This document shows, one piece after another, positions 1 through 9,887 of a DNA stretch of 64,000 bases. Within the stretch, counting starts at the first letter, position 1. Each line of letters opens with the position of its first letter. The notes under the pieces are model-generated. The model was not told where the DNA came from. It did no database searches and was given only the letters and a program-made list of their open reading frames with translations. Made by a program: the position numbers and the translations under genes. The DNA is from Candidatus Limimorpha caballi (GTDB taxonomy: Bacteria > Bacteroidota > Bacteroidia > Bacteroidales > F082), in the NCBI GenBank assembly GCA_018064605.1, contig JAGHUX010000007.1, positions 62,001-126,000 on the forward strand, given 5' to 3'.

Positions 1-71
1 AAAAACGCACAAAGATATATAAAATTTTGAATCGGGGCTATTATTTTTTATGCAAGTTTTCAACTTTTTGA

Positions 72-118
72 AACATAAAAAAAGGATTTCCGGAACTGTC
101 GTCAATCCCGGAAATCCT
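72..118 (-). terminator. Rho-independent terminator of the DUF3276 gene
   Basis: An 11-bp perfect inverted repeat (83-93 with 108-118) is followed, reading the minus strand, by a run of T at about 73-83. It lies 20 bp past the stop codon of the DUF3276 gene. Confidence 0.85.
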
Positions 119-138
119 CTGCCGTTATCGTGACTTTA

Positions 139-495
139 TTACTTCTCGCCGAGTTTGTCGAACCAGTCCTCAACGTCGTCTTTCGGCTCGTCGTGACCTT
201 CGTATTCCTTCGGCTCGTCGAAGTAACCTTCCGGATATTCGCCGGTCTCAATGTAGTTCAACGTCTCCTTCAACGCTGTGGCGAATTTCTCGAAGTCTTC
301 TTTATAAAGGAAAATCTTGTGCTTCTCGTAGGTGAAGTGTGTCTGATCTTCGTTGAAACGACGCTTGCTCTCCGTGATAGTGATATATTTCTCGTCACTT
401 CTTGTGGTTTTCACATCGAAAAAATAAGTGCGTTTCCCTGCACGTACCGGTCTTGAAAACAATTCCTCGCGGCTCATCTTGTCTTTTTCTTCCAT
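139..495 (-). CDS. DUF3276 / PUR-alpha-like nucleic-acid-binding protein
   Basis: Small acidic protein of 118 residues. It matches the DUF3276 family of Bacteroidota and Borrelia, whose characterised members have a PUR domain and bind single-stranded DNA or RNA. The core SRPVRAGKRTYFFDVK, then SDEKYITITESKR and IFLYKEDFEKF, is the family signature; the C-terminus is rich in D and E (EPKEYEGHDEPKDD). The ATG at 493-495 is preferred because the reading frame upstream of it is AT-rich, promoter-like DNA. It is a single gene with its own terminator. Nucleic-acid binding is known for the family; its specific role in this organism is not known. Confidence 0.85.
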   Translation of the reverse strand: MEEKDKMSREELFSRPVRAGKRTYFFDVKTTRSDEKYITITESKRRFNEDQTHFTYEKHKIFLYKEDFEKFATALKETLNYIETGEYPEGYFDEPKEYEGHDEPKDDVEDWFDKLGEK

Positions 496-661
496 ACTGT
501 TCCTGTTTGATGTAAATTGGCTGCAAAAGTAGAAAAAATTTGAATATGCAAACAAAAAAAATCAATCTTCCTGAAATTTTTTTACCGTTGCTTCTTTTAT
601 TCCGGATGTTTCCACAACATGTTGATTTTGACTTCTTTCGTGTTTCGCCGATGTGATATGG

Positions 662-1474
662 CTAAAATGAAATGTTCCTGTCGGGGTACCTCAATTTCGT
701 CACGACACGTTTGGTGTATTCCGGGAAGTCGCTTTTCATGATCCAGTCGTAGTACTGCGGCTCTTTCCTGAAGACGTCCTCCACGCGCTCGTCTTTGTGC
801 TTGCCGAACTTGAACACCGCCTTGCCGGCGTCGTCATACACGATCTGCCCCATCAGGTCAACGTTCTGGTGATGTGATGAGAAATGCGCGAGTTCTGACA
901 TGTCGTTCACTACCGGTTTTGTCGTAACTCCTTTGTTGTCAGTGTATTCAGTGTCTTTGTATTTGTCGAGCATAGCCATGAGAACTTCGTATGTGGCCAT
1001 GGTGTCGGCGTTGGCGGAGTGCGCGTTGTCGAAGTCTTTGTGCATGAAGAACCTGTATGCGCCGCGCAGTGTCCTCGGCTCCATCTTCATGAAAATGTTC
1101 ATCACGTCGATGAGCTGGCGTTCCTTCAGGTCGAAGTTCACGCCGGCGCGGATGAACTCCTCAACCAACATCGGAAGGTCGAATTTCAGGATGTTGTATC
1201 CGGCAAGGTCACAGTTGCCGAAAAACCTCGAAATCTCCGGCGCAAGCTGCCTGAAAGTCCTTTCTTTCGACACATCTTCATTCGTTATCCCATGCACCGC
1301 CGTCGTCTCCGGCGGAATCGGACACTCCGGGTTGATGCGCCACGTGCGCTGCTCCTCCTCACCGTTTACATTGACTCTCAATACACTTACTTCTACAATT
1401 CTGTCATGAACCGGATTCAGCCCGGTCGTCTCCAAATCAAAAAATGCGATAGGTCGCTTCAAATTTAACTTCAT
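662..1474 (-). CDS. 3'-5' exonuclease, DnaQ/DEDD family, with C-terminal DUF3820 domain
   Basis: 270 residues. The N-terminal ~170 residues form a DEDDh exonuclease: Exo I motif FFDLETTGL (residues ~11-19), Exo II around AGYNILKFDLPML, and Exo III HSANADTMAT with its His and Asp. The C-terminal part, FKFGKHKDERVEDVFRKEP then YYDWIM, matches DUF3820, often found fused to such exonucleases. Proofreading or nucleic-acid trimming is the family role. It is not obviously part of the polymerase III holoenzyme, because no polymerase gene is nearby. Single gene, transcribed away from the tricorn gene. Confidence 0.85.
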   Translation of the reverse strand: MKLNLKRPIAFFDLETTGLNPVHDRIVEVSVLRVNVNGEEEQRTWRINPECPIPPETTAVHGITNEDVSKERTFRQLAPEISRFFGNCDLAGYNILKFDLPMLVEEFIRAGVNFDLKERQLIDVMNIFMKMEPRTLRGAYRFFMHKDFDNAHSANADTMATYEVLMAMLDKYKDTEYTDNKGVTTKPVVNDMSELAHFSSHHQNVDLMGQIVYDDAGKAVFKFGKHKDERVEDVFRKEPQYYDWIMKSDFPEYTKRVVTKLRYPDRNISF

Positions 1475-1565
1475 TTCAAATGTTTTGTTTCACATCGTAA
1501 AAGTACGTTTTTTTTCAAAATGTTACATCTTTGGTGAAATTTTTTTTTCGCTCGCTAAAAATACT

Positions 1566-1573
1566 TAATTTTG
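1566..1573 (+). promoter_or_regulatory. Bacteroidota -7 box (TAATTTTG) for the tricorn protease gene
   Basis: Matches TAnnTTTG exactly and lies 20 bp before the chosen ATG at 1594. A TTTG at 1530-1533 is too far upstream (32 bp) to be a convincing -33 element. Confidence 0.55.
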
Positions 1574-1593
1574 CGGCTGTAAATTTTAGAAAT

Positions 1594-4500
1594 ATGAGAA
1601 AGATTTTAACGACTCTCGCTGTCATTTTCCTTTCAATGTCAGCTTTTTCACAGCCTCTCTGGATGCGTTACAACAAAATCTCACCTGATGGTGAGAAAAT
1701 AGCCTTTTCATATAAAGGTGATGTCTATGTGGTTGATTCTAAAGGCGGTACGGCTGTTCAACTGACCACCAACCCGTCTTACGACTATTGTCCGGTCTGG
1801 TCGCACGACGGCAAGACGATAGCTTTCGCCACCGACCGCAACGGCAATTTCGACATCTACGTCGTCCCGGTGAACGGCGGCGTGGCGAAGCGTGTCACGA
1901 CAAACTCGGCGTCGGAGACCCCGCTCGCGTTCTCGCCTGACGATACTGAAATATATTATTCTGCATACATCCAGAAAGACGCCGCCGACGCGCAGTTCGC
2001 CTCTGGCTGGCTCACCGAATTATATAAGGTGTCGGTCGATGGCGGCCGCCCGCAGCAGGTGACAGCCGCCACGGTGTGCTCGGTTTCATTTGACGAAGAT
2101 GGCGAATCGTTCCTTTATTACGACAGAAAAGGCAGCGAAAACATCTGGCGCAAACACCAGACCTCCTCGGTGGCCCGCGACCTCGTCTATTACAACGCCA
2201 AAGAAAAATCTCATAAGATATTGACAACCAACGTCGGAGAAGACCGCGACCCGCTTTTCATGCCGGGCTTCCAGAATGTCGTTTTCCTCAGCGAACGCGA
2301 CGGGAGAAGTCAGAACGTCTATATGATGCCGTTCAAACGCGCCAGCGTGACCGGTGAGGTTGACGAAAATGGCAACAAGAACCCGATCCCGCTCCCGATG
2401 ATCCAGCAGGTGACCGACTTCCCGACTTATCCCGTCAGATTTTTGAGCGTCGCCGACAACGGGATGCTGTGCTACGGCTATCAAGGTGAGATTTATACGC
2501 AGATGATTGGCGAAGAACATCAAAAGGTTGAGATTGAGATAGTTAACGACCAGGAGAATGTTGTTGAACGCGGTAAATTCGGCGGTGCCTCCGAACTCAC
2601 AATCACACCCGACGGCGACTTGGTTGCCTTCGTGTCACGCGGCGAGATTTTCGTCACGACAGACGAATATCAGACCACAAAGCAAATCACCCACACCGCC
2701 GCAGCCGAAGGTCAGCCGTGCTTCTCGCCTGATGGCAAGTCGTTGATTTACACTTCTGAACGTGACGGATATTACAATATTTACATGGCAAAGATGCCTC
2801 GCAAGGAGGACCTGAATTTCGCATACGCGACCCTCATTGAAGAGGAGGCACTCTTCGGTGACGACGGCGTTGAGCGCACCGTGCCGCAGTTCTCGCCCGA
2901 CGGAAAAGAAGTGGCTTTCCTCGAAAACCGGAACATTTTGAAAGTCGTGAATCTCGAATCGAAGAAAGTCCGTCAGATTACCGACGGCACGCAGCATTAC
3001 GGTAATTCCGACTATGAGATTGAATATCAATGGTCTCCCGACGGGAAATGGTTCGCCTTGACGCTCATTACAAACATGCGCGACCCGTATTCTGATGTCG
3101 GCATCGTCTCCGCCGACGGCGACATGAAAATTCATAACATAACCAACGACGGTTACATCACCGGCGGCCCGCGCTGGGCTTTGGACGGCAACGCAATCAC
3201 TTTCTATTCAAATCGTTACGGCATGCGCTCACACGCTTCTTGGGGCAGCCAGAACGATGCCTTCATCTGTTTCTTGAATCAGGACGCTTACGATAAATTC
3301 CGTCTTTCGAAAGAAGATTACGAACTTTTGAAAAAAGAAGAGAAGGCTTTGAATAATGAGAAGAAGGATGATAAGAAAGATGAAAAGAAGGATAAAAAAG
3401 ACAAGAAGGAAGAGACGAAACCGATTGATATTGAATTGGATAGACTTGATGAACGCATAATACGCCTCACTCCGATGTCGTCGCGTCTTTCGGGTGCTGT
3501 CCTCTCGAAGGAAGGCGACAAACTTTATTTCTTGAGTGCCTTCGAGAAAGGCTACGACCTTTGGGAGCTTGATGTCCGTGAGAAATCGACGAAGATTTTG
3601 AAGAAACTCGGCGGCGGCGGCGCTGAACTTGTTTTGAACAAGAAAGGTGACAACATCTATGTGCTGAGCGGCGGCAACCTTCAGAAAATCGACGCGAAAG
3701 GAGGGAAGGCCACACCTATTATATATGATGCGACGATGGAACTCGACCGCGCCGCCGAACGCGAATACATGTTTAATCACGTGTTCCTTCAGGAAAGCAA
3801 ACGTCTTTTCCGCCGCGACCACAACGGTGCTGATTTTGAACAGATTAAGGAGGATTTCTATCCGTTCCTCGAACATATCAACAACAACTACGATTTCTCC
3901 GAGTTGCTGAGCGAAGTCCTCGGTGAACTCAACGTCTCTCACTCCGGTTCGGGCTATCGTCCTGATAATGACGGCGATGCGACCGCACAACTCGGTCTTC
4001 TCTTCGACTGGAACCATGAAAAAGACGGTCTTCTCGTCGATGAGGTTCTCGAATACGGTCCGTTCGACAAGAAGGTCTCAAAAGTGAAAGCCGGCGACAT
4101 CATCGAAAAGATTGACGGCGTTGAAATCAAGAAAGGCATGGACTATTTCCCGCTTCTGAACAAGAAATCCGGCAAGAAAGTGCTTGTTTCGGTTTACAGT
4201 CCCAAGTCGAAAGAGCGTTGGGAGGAAGTCGTGAAACCTATTTCGAGAGGGACGCAAAATGATCTGTTGTACAAACGCTGGATAAAACGTAATGCGCAAG
4301 TCGTTGACAGTCTGTCAGATGGCCGTCTCGGCTACGTTCATATCAAGAGCATGGGCGACGCAAGTTACCGCGACGTCTATGCCGACATCCTCGGGAAATA
4401 CAACAAGCGCGAGGGCATTGTCATCGACACTCGTTTCAACGGCGGCGGACGTCTGCACGAAGACATCGAGATTCTTTTCTCCGGCGAGAAATATCTCGAA

Positions 4501-4896
4501 CAGGTCATCCGCGACTCCGTGGCCTGCGTGATGCCGTCGCGCCGTTACAACAAGCCTTCGGTCATGATTATCGGCGAGGCGAATTACAGCAACGCGCACG
4601 GGACGCCGTGGGTTTACAAGCACAAGGGCATGGGCAAGCTCGTCGGTATGCCTGTCCCAGGAACGATGAGCAGCGTGACGTGGGAGACGTTACAGGACAA
4701 CTCTCTGTACTTTGGACTTCCTGTCGTCGGCTATCGCACGCAGGAAGGCAACTACTTGGAAAACAGTCAGTTGGAGCCGGATGTCAAAGTGAAGAACACG
4801 CCCGAAAAACTCGCGCAAGGCATCGACGAACAGCTCGAAGCCGCAGTGAGGGAGTTGCTCAAGGACGTTGACGAATTCGAATATTGGGGTAGATAA
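1594..4896 (+). CDS. Tricorn-like protease (S41 family), secreted
   Basis: Large protein of 1,100 residues. A signal peptide (MRKILTTLAVIFLSMSAFS) is followed by two beta-propellers of WD40/PD40-like repeats (SPDGEKIAF, SHDGKTIAFATDRNG, SPDGKSLIYTSERDG and others). Then come a highly charged K/E/D linker (~residues 590-620), a PDZ-like domain (VSKVKAGDIIEKIDGVEI) and a C-terminal S41 protease core. The core has GRLGYVHIKSMG, DTRFNGGG, and a presumed nucleophile Ser in EANYSNAHGTPW. Tricorn family members degrade peptides; this one should act in the periplasm. The ATG at 1594 was chosen over an in-frame upstream codon because it starts the signal peptide and follows the -7 box. Its stop is one base from the stop of the converging GH20 gene. 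Confidence 0.9.
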   Translation: MRKILTTLAVIFLSMSAFSQPLWMRYNKISPDGEKIAFSYKGDVYVVDSKGGTAVQLTTNPSYDYCPVWSHDGKTIAFATDRNGNFDIYVVPVNGGVAKRVTTNSASETPLAFSPDDTEIYYSAYIQKDAADAQFASGWLTELYKVSVDGGRPQQVTAATVCSVSFDEDGESFLYYDRKGSENIWRKHQTSSVARDLVYYNAKEKSHKILTTNVGEDRDPLFMPGFQNVVFLSERDGRSQNVYMMPFKRASVTGEVDENGNKNPIPLPMIQQVTDFPTYPVRFLSVADNGMLCYGYQGEIYTQMIGEEHQKVEIEIVNDQENVVERGKFGGASELTITPDGDLVAFVSRGEIFVTTDEYQTTKQITHTAAAEGQPCFSPDGKSLIYTSERDGYYNIYMAKMPRKEDLNFAYATLIEEEALFGDDGVERTVPQFSPDGKEVAFLENRNILKVVNLESKKVRQITDGTQHYGNSDYEIEYQWSPDGKWFALTLITNMRDPYSDVGIVSADGDMKIHNITNDGYITGGPRWALDGNAITFYSNRYGMRSHASWGSQNDAFICFLNQDAYDKFRLSKEDYELLKKEEKALNNEKKDDKKDEKKDKKDKKEETKPIDIELDRLDERIIRLTPMSSRLSGAVLSKEGDKLYFLSAFEKGYDLWELDVREKSTKILKKLGGGGAELVLNKKGDNIYVLSGGNLQKIDAKGGKATPIIYDATMELDRAAEREYMFNHVFLQESKRLFRRDHNGADFEQIKEDFYPFLEHINNNYDFSELLSEVLGELNVSHSGSGYRPDNDGDATAQLGLLFDWNHEKDGLLVDEVLEYGPFDKKVSKVKAGDIIEKIDGVEIKKGMDYFPLLNKKSGKKVLVSVYSPKSKERWEEVVKPISRGTQNDLLYKRWIKRNAQVVDSLSDGRLGYVHIKSMGDASYRDVYADILGKYNKREGIVIDTRFNGGGRLHEDIEILFSGEKYLEQVIRDSVACVMPSRRYNKPSVMIIGEANYSNAHGTPWVYKHKGMGKLVGMPVPGTMSSVTWETLQDNSLYFGLPVVGYRTQEGNYLENSQLEPDVKVKNTPEKLAQGIDEQLEAAVRELLKDVDEFEYWGR

Positions 4897-4897
4897 G

Positions 4898-7417
4898 CTA
4901 TTCCACCACAATCTCATCCATGAAGATCCAGGAGTCGTAACCGGCGCCGGGCGTTTCGGCGGGAAGCACTCCTGGGTTTTCTATTACAACACGCAGATAC
5001 TTTGTTTTTATTCCGTTGAGATTCAATGTCTTGCTGAAAATATTGTTGCCTGTCATCGGCACTTTGTCATCAAAGGTGTATGTCCTGACCCAAGTGTCGG
5101 GTATGTCAGGCGACGCATCAACAGGAAAGGCATAGACCTTAACTTTCGCTGGCATCATAATCCAGTCAAAAGGATTTGTCATAAAATTGATTGTCAGAGA
5201 ATTGACAATTTCCGCTTTCCCGAAATCGAGTTCGATGTCGGCGTCGCAGCCGTAGAATCCCTGCCAGTTGCCGTCTTTGTAGTTGATGCTCCCTGTCACT
5301 CCGTTCAGAAGTGCGTCGTCACCGCCGCCGGAATATTCCGGACGATAGTTTCCGGCTGGACTGTTCAGACTTTTAAGATGCCCTATCCCTTTGTGATACA
5401 GGAAGTTGCGTTCTGAAATGACGCTGTCGCCGTTTTCGTCATAACTCATCGCTTTCACGACACAAGAACTGCTGATGGCGAAAGGTACGCCGTAAAGTTG
5501 CGAGTTCCTGTCGGGTTCGCTGCCGTCGGTGGTGTAATAAATGTCTTTGTCGTTGAAGATGGTTTTCAATGAGATAACGGGTTCGCCGTCTTGCAACTCG
5601 TTGCTTATGAACACTTTCTTGTCTGCATCATTGATGTCTTGGATGATTCTGTCAAAGCGTGCCTCCACGATGTCGCGCGAATAGGCGCGGCTCTCGCTGT
5701 CCCATAGCCGGCCCGTCATGTCTCTCAATGCGATGACCTTTTCGTAAAAGTCGGTCATCGCCTTTTTTGTTTCGTTGACATTTTCAATGTTTGGATTTTG
5801 TAATGTATTGTAAATCTGTACTTTCAAGATGTTTTTGCATTCTGTGACGTAAATTCTGAAAGCGGCGGTCCGGGCGCAAAGCAGGATGTCGTCATTGCGG
5901 CTGCCGTCTTCAATCATCTTTGAGATTTTTCTGAAAATGCTGTGACTTTTGTCTTTTGCCGAAACAAATTTCTGCAAACTTTCTTTGCCGACTTGGTCAG
6001 GGTAAAACTCAAGCAAGGGCTTGTCAAGCTCGTCGAAACCCATGTTAATTTCATTGAGGTCGTAGAGTACGGCAATCGCCCCGTTGTCCTCTGTTTTGTT
6101 GTTAAAATATTGAATTTCAAATAGTTTATTGAAATCATTCTCGTATTTCAATCCTGTTCCGGGATTCCACGACATTTCCGCCGCCCAAATCATTGAATGC
6201 CAGGTGCTTGAGAACATCGATTCGCCGTAGTCGTCCCATGCGGTGTTCATCAGTCCTTTCGCGCCACTCGCGTATGCGTCGCGTGCGAAGTTGGCGATGT
6301 TTTCCGTATATGTCTGAATGTCAGGGAATACCGTGCTCCAGCAGTTGGCGCCAGTCGCGACCCAGAACGTGTACCCCGACTCCTTGAAAGGCTTCAGCAT
6401 CTCCGCGAAACTGTCTCTCGCGCCGTAGCTCCAGACAACAAACTGCACGTCTTCGGGCAGTCTGTCAATCATCGACGGATCCTTGGCGATGATGTCGCCC
6501 CACATCATGACGGTCTTGTCGTGTCTTTTCAAGATGTCGTACACCTTATTTATATGTGCGCAATACGCCTCGTCTTTCCCGACTTCTTCGACGTATTCCT
6601 TGGCTTTTCCGGAGCCAAGTCCTTCAGTCTCATCGCAGTTGATGTTGAAATATTCCGATTCGTATGCCGGTGCGACTTCGTTGAAAACGTCTTCCAGAAA
6701 CTTGTAGGTCTTTGGATTTGACGGGTCGAAGTTGTTTTTCGTGTCGCCGATTTCATTATAATAAAATGGAATGCGGAGCGTTTTCTCGGCGTGCGCGAAA
6801 CATTGTTGGTTTCCCATGAATTCGACGTGATATTGTTTTGCGTATTCCGTCAACTCTTTGATTTCCTGTGCGGTGAGTCCGTCGGCGGGTGCGATGTCGG
6901 GATGGCTTTCAAGTTTGAAGACGTGTTCGGTGTAAAGCTGGAAGAAGTTCATCTTGTACGCCGCGAGTGTTCGTATCTCTTCTTTTATGAATTCAACTGT
7001 CGGAATCGGGCCGCGGCTTATGTCGTCCATCCAGCCACGATATTCGAGTGCGGGCCAGTCGGTGATTGTCATGCAGGGTATCTCGAATTCGGACTCATTT
7101 GTCACGACATTCTGATATTTAATGATTTGGTTGAGACTTTGCCTTGCATAAAACAGGCCTTGCTCCGTCGTCGCCTGCAGACTTATCTTACTCGGTGAGA
7201 TTTTGATGACATAAGCCTGGTCTTCGTTTTCCTTTGCGGAAATGTTTCTGACGATCTTTGTCTTGATACGTTTCTCGTTTTTCAGGGAATCCGAACTCCA
7301 TGAAAAACAACCTTTTTGATATTCAACCTGTTGTGGTTTCGGGATGATGCCTGTCTCCTGTGTGAAAGCGATTGTTGCAAACAAGCATATCAAAAATGTC
7401 AGAGCTGTTTTTTTCAT
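4898..7417 (-). CDS. Beta-N-acetylhexosaminidase, GH20, with C-terminal carbohydrate-binding modules
   Basis: 839 residues with a signal peptide (MKKTALTFLICLFATIAFTQ). A GH20b-type N-terminal domain (~20-115) precedes the GH20 barrel. The barrel has YRGWMDDISRGPIPT and the catalytic pair D262-E263 in NINCDETEGLGSG; the Asp assists the substrate acetamido group and the Glu is the general acid. After the barrel are a chitobiase-C-type module (IYYTTDGSEPDRNSQLYG) and a discoidin-like F5/8 module at the C-terminus. Role: release of terminal GlcNAc or GalNAc from host or microbial glycans in the periplasm or outside the cell. The gene follows a repeat lipoprotein gene by 15 bp, so the two are probably one transcript. 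Confidence 0.92.
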   Translation of the reverse strand: MKKTALTFLICLFATIAFTQETGIIPKPQQVEYQKGCFSWSSDSLKNEKRIKTKIVRNISAKENEDQAYVIKISPSKISLQATTEQGLFYARQSLNQIIKYQNVVTNESEFEIPCMTITDWPALEYRGWMDDISRGPIPTVEFIKEEIRTLAAYKMNFFQLYTEHVFKLESHPDIAPADGLTAQEIKELTEYAKQYHVEFMGNQQCFAHAEKTLRIPFYYNEIGDTKNNFDPSNPKTYKFLEDVFNEVAPAYESEYFNINCDETEGLGSGKAKEYVEEVGKDEAYCAHINKVYDILKRHDKTVMMWGDIIAKDPSMIDRLPEDVQFVVWSYGARDSFAEMLKPFKESGYTFWVATGANCWSTVFPDIQTYTENIANFARDAYASGAKGLMNTAWDDYGESMFSSTWHSMIWAAEMSWNPGTGLKYENDFNKLFEIQYFNNKTEDNGAIAVLYDLNEINMGFDELDKPLLEFYPDQVGKESLQKFVSAKDKSHSIFRKISKMIEDGSRNDDILLCARTAAFRIYVTECKNILKVQIYNTLQNPNIENVNETKKAMTDFYEKVIALRDMTGRLWDSESRAYSRDIVEARFDRIIQDINDADKKVFISNELQDGEPVISLKTIFNDKDIYYTTDGSEPDRNSQLYGVPFAISSSCVVKAMSYDENGDSVISERNFLYHKGIGHLKSLNSPAGNYRPEYSGGGDDALLNGVTGSINYKDGNWQGFYGCDADIELDFGKAEIVNSLTINFMTNPFDWIMMPAKVKVYAFPVDASPDIPDTWVRTYTFDDKVPMTGNNIFSKTLNLNGIKTKYLRVVIENPGVLPAETPGAGYDSWIFMDEIVVE

Positions 7418-7432
7418 GGAGCCGTTTCTTTT

Positions 7433-8911
7433 TTACAATGTTTTCAAGGTGTTTCCCGTGAATCTCAACGATATGTGCTCTACTGAAGGTGTGATCTCAG
7501 TTGTCGTCGCCTCGATGTCGTTGATTGTCAACGTGTAGTTGTTCCCGTCTATGACGACCGAGATTTCGCCTCCGTTGATGAATTTCAGTGTCTTCTTGGA
7601 ATACACGAAAGTGCCTGTGCATGTGGCGTTCGGGTCGTTCTCGAATGTCGGGAAGTTAAAGGTTCCGGTTTCGAGATGTTCGAAGTCAAGTGTCATCTCG
7701 TTATTTTCTTCAGTCTTTACTATCAATGTGTTAGAGCCTTTTTTCGCGACGTATGCTATGACATATTCGTGAGTGCCGGTAGGGTTTACGACGGTGATGG
7801 TGCCGTCGGTTAAAACTACTATCACATAGGTCTGTTCGACGATGTCGCTCGGCTCGTATTCGTCCTTGAAAGCTCTGGCCTTTACCGTCGTCGTCTGCGA
7901 GAAGGTGAGCGGTTCTGAGAAGACGGGGCTTGTCTCCTTCGGCTCGTCTCCGTTCAGGGTGAAGTGTATCGTGGCACCCTCCGTGGCGCACGAAAGCGTC
8001 AGTGTCACCGGCTCGTTGAATGTGCCGCCGGTGATCGAGAATGTCGGGTTCGCCACCGTCTCCTGGACTATCTCGTAATGCTCTTCCGCGACATCGCTGT
8101 ATCCGAGGCCTTCCTTGTACGCTATCGCCTTCACGGTTGTCGATTCGGTGATTCTGAAAGAGATGACATATTGGGTCGAACTGTCTGTCGGGGTGCTGCC
8201 GTCGGTGGTGTAATATATTGATGCGCCGTCGGTCAGGCATCTTATGGCGACGACTTTAGAGCCGACAAATGTTCCGCCCGGATAGATGAACTCGGGTGTC
8301 TGTATGTGTTCGGCCTCCTTGGTGTATTCGAACGTCGCCGTCTCGCTTGGCGTCATCCCGTCTTTGAACGCCTTGGCTTTCAATGTCGTCGTCTCCTTGA
8401 ACACCAATGTGTATTGGTAAAGTTCCGACTCGGACGTCGGCTCGCTGCCGTCTAATGTGTAACGGACCTCCGCGTCTTCCGTCGGACATGAGATGCTGAC
8501 GTGAACCGCTTCCTTGAAAGTGCATGAGCCCGGTTCGGCCAATGGTGTCTTCACCTGGTCTTGTATTTGTTTTTCAATGATATATTCCGCCTCGACGATG
8601 CCGCTGCTGTTGTACCCGTCCTTGCAGGAGATGGCTTTCAGCGTTGTGGTTTCCGTGATGGTTATGTCGGACGTGAACTCCGTTGACGAATCGCTCGGCT
8701 CCGAACCGTCGGTGGTGTAATATATTGATGCACCGTCTGTTGCGCAAGTCATGCCAACGCTTATGTCATGGTCGTATGTGCCGGCCGGTAAGGTGAATGT
8801 CGGGTCGGCGGCTGTCGGTGTCGGCTCGTCATCTTTGTCTTTTTTGCATGACGAGAAAATGAAAATCGCTGATAATGCGATGATTAAAGTTGTTGATAAT
8901 GCTTTTTTCAT
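7433..8911 (-). CDS. Lipoprotein with four tandem chitobiase/beta-hexosaminidase C-terminal-type repeats
   Basis: 492 residues. Signal peptide with a lipobox ending FIFSSC (Cys22), then a K/D-rich linker, indicating lipidation and surface or periplasmic anchoring. Four repeats of about 85 residues follow, each centred on (I/V)xYTTDGSEP-like motifs: IYYTTDGSEPSDSS, VRYTLDGSEPTSES, IYYTTDGSTPTDSS and IHFTLNGDEPKETS. This CHB_HEX_C_1 fold is usually an appendage of GH20 enzymes; here it forms a protein with no catalytic domain. The last ~110 residues are a separate beta-rich domain. The neighbouring GH20 gene carries the same motif once, suggesting a partner role in binding or presenting glycans, which is inference. 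The ATG at 8911 starts the signal peptide. Confidence 0.8.
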   Translation of the reverse strand: MKKALSTTLIIALSAIFIFSSCKKDKDDEPTPTAADPTFTLPAGTYDHDISVGMTCATDGASIYYTTDGSEPSDSSTEFTSDITITETTTLKAISCKDGYNSSGIVEAEYIIEKQIQDQVKTPLAEPGSCTFKEAVHVSISCPTEDAEVRYTLDGSEPTSESELYQYTLVFKETTTLKAKAFKDGMTPSETATFEYTKEAEHIQTPEFIYPGGTFVGSKVVAIRCLTDGASIYYTTDGSTPTDSSTQYVISFRITESTTVKAIAYKEGLGYSDVAEEHYEIVQETVANPTFSITGGTFNEPVTLTLSCATEGATIHFTLNGDEPKETSPVFSEPLTFSQTTTVKARAFKDEYEPSDIVEQTYVIVVLTDGTITVVNPTGTHEYVIAYVAKKGSNTLIVKTEENNEMTLDFEHLETGTFNFPTFENDPNATCTGTFVYSKKTLKFINGGEISVVIDGNNYTLTINDIEATTTEITPSVEHISLRFTGNTLKTL

Positions 8912-8977
8912 TTGATGCTGTATTTTATGTTGCGCAAAAATAGTGATTTTTCCGATTTGACATGCCAAAAATCCTGT

Positions 8978-9784
8978 TTAGTTGAGATTTAGTTTCAGCT
9001 GGATTTCCTTGACTTCATTTTTCAGCTCGTTGATGGTGTCGAGAAGTTGCTGCTCTCTTGGAATGTTTTGGTTCTCAGGCATTTGCGAGCTGATGTAATG
9101 CACGAATTTCCACACTTCCTTGATTTCGCCCACGGGGATGTCGAAGTTGTCGTAGAGCGGATTCAGCGAGTGCATGGTGAGAAAGCCCTGGTCAAGGTGG
9201 TTTTCGGCCATTTTGAAGACGATGCCGTCGTCCATCGTGAGGACTATGTAGGCCTGCCTGTCGTGGATGTCGTGCCAGTCAACGACGTACTCACCGGTGA
9301 CGTACGACTTGTCGGGAATCGGCAGCATGGAGTCGCCGCTGATCTGGAAGGTGCGGTATTTCCTCTCTCTTGAAAGGAACGGAAGCTGGAACGTGGGAAG
9401 CACTTTTATATATTCCGGATCGGCGTAACCCGTTGTGTATCCGGCCTTTGCCTTCTCCGTGACAAGCTCGATGTTCTCGTTGTTGCCGCTGTCAACGGTG
9501 GTGGCGAGCACCCGTATGTTGCTGCCTCTCAGATGGACGTCGTAGCCGCGCTCAAGCTGGTTCAGCTGTATTTCGCCGACTTTCGATAAATCTACCTTTA
9601 TCAATGTGTCTATCGCGACGTTGAAATATTTCGACAGCGCCATCAGCGCCTCGATGTTCGGTTCCGAGACCTCGTTCTCATATCCGCTGAGCGTCGAACG
9701 CTTCATCCCGAGTGCGAATGCGATATCGTCCTGCGTCTTGGAACGCCTTTTCCTCAATAGTTTTATGTTGGTACTGAAGTACAT
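8978..9784 (-). CDS. XRE-family regulator with S24 (LexA/CI-like) peptidase domain
   Basis: 268 residues. N-terminal helix-turn-helix (KTQDDIAFALGMKRSTLSGYE, residues ~16-36), then an S24 domain. The domain has the presumed catalytic Ser in ISGDSMLP and a Lys in GIVFKMAEN, and an AG pair (EKAKAGYTTGY) that could be the self-cleavage site. A C-terminal coiled coil follows. Proteins of this type repress phage or stress genes and are inactivated when RecA filaments stimulate self-cleavage. It sits at the downstream edge of the first restriction island, separated by 103 bp from the DUF262-HNH gene, so it might control the island or simply be a stand-alone regulator. Confidence 0.85.
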   Translation of the reverse strand: MYFSTNIKLLRKRRSKTQDDIAFALGMKRSTLSGYENEVSEPNIEALMALSKYFNVAIDTLIKVDLSKVGEIQLNQLERGYDVHLRGSNIRVLATTVDSGNNENIELVTEKAKAGYTTGYADPEYIKVLPTFQLPFLSRERKYRTFQISGDSMLPIPDKSYVTGEYVVDWHDIHDRQAYIVLTMDDGIVFKMAENHLDQGFLTMHSLNPLYDNFDIPVGEIKEVWKFVHYISSQMPENQNIPREQQLLDTINELKNEVKEIQLKLNLN

Positions 9785-9887
9785 AGCTGTGTTTTGTTTT
9801 GACTAATTTTCCGTCATTGTATGTGATTAAAAACGCGTCAAAATTACAAATAATTTTTGAATAGGAGAGGAGAAAATGAAAAAAAAA

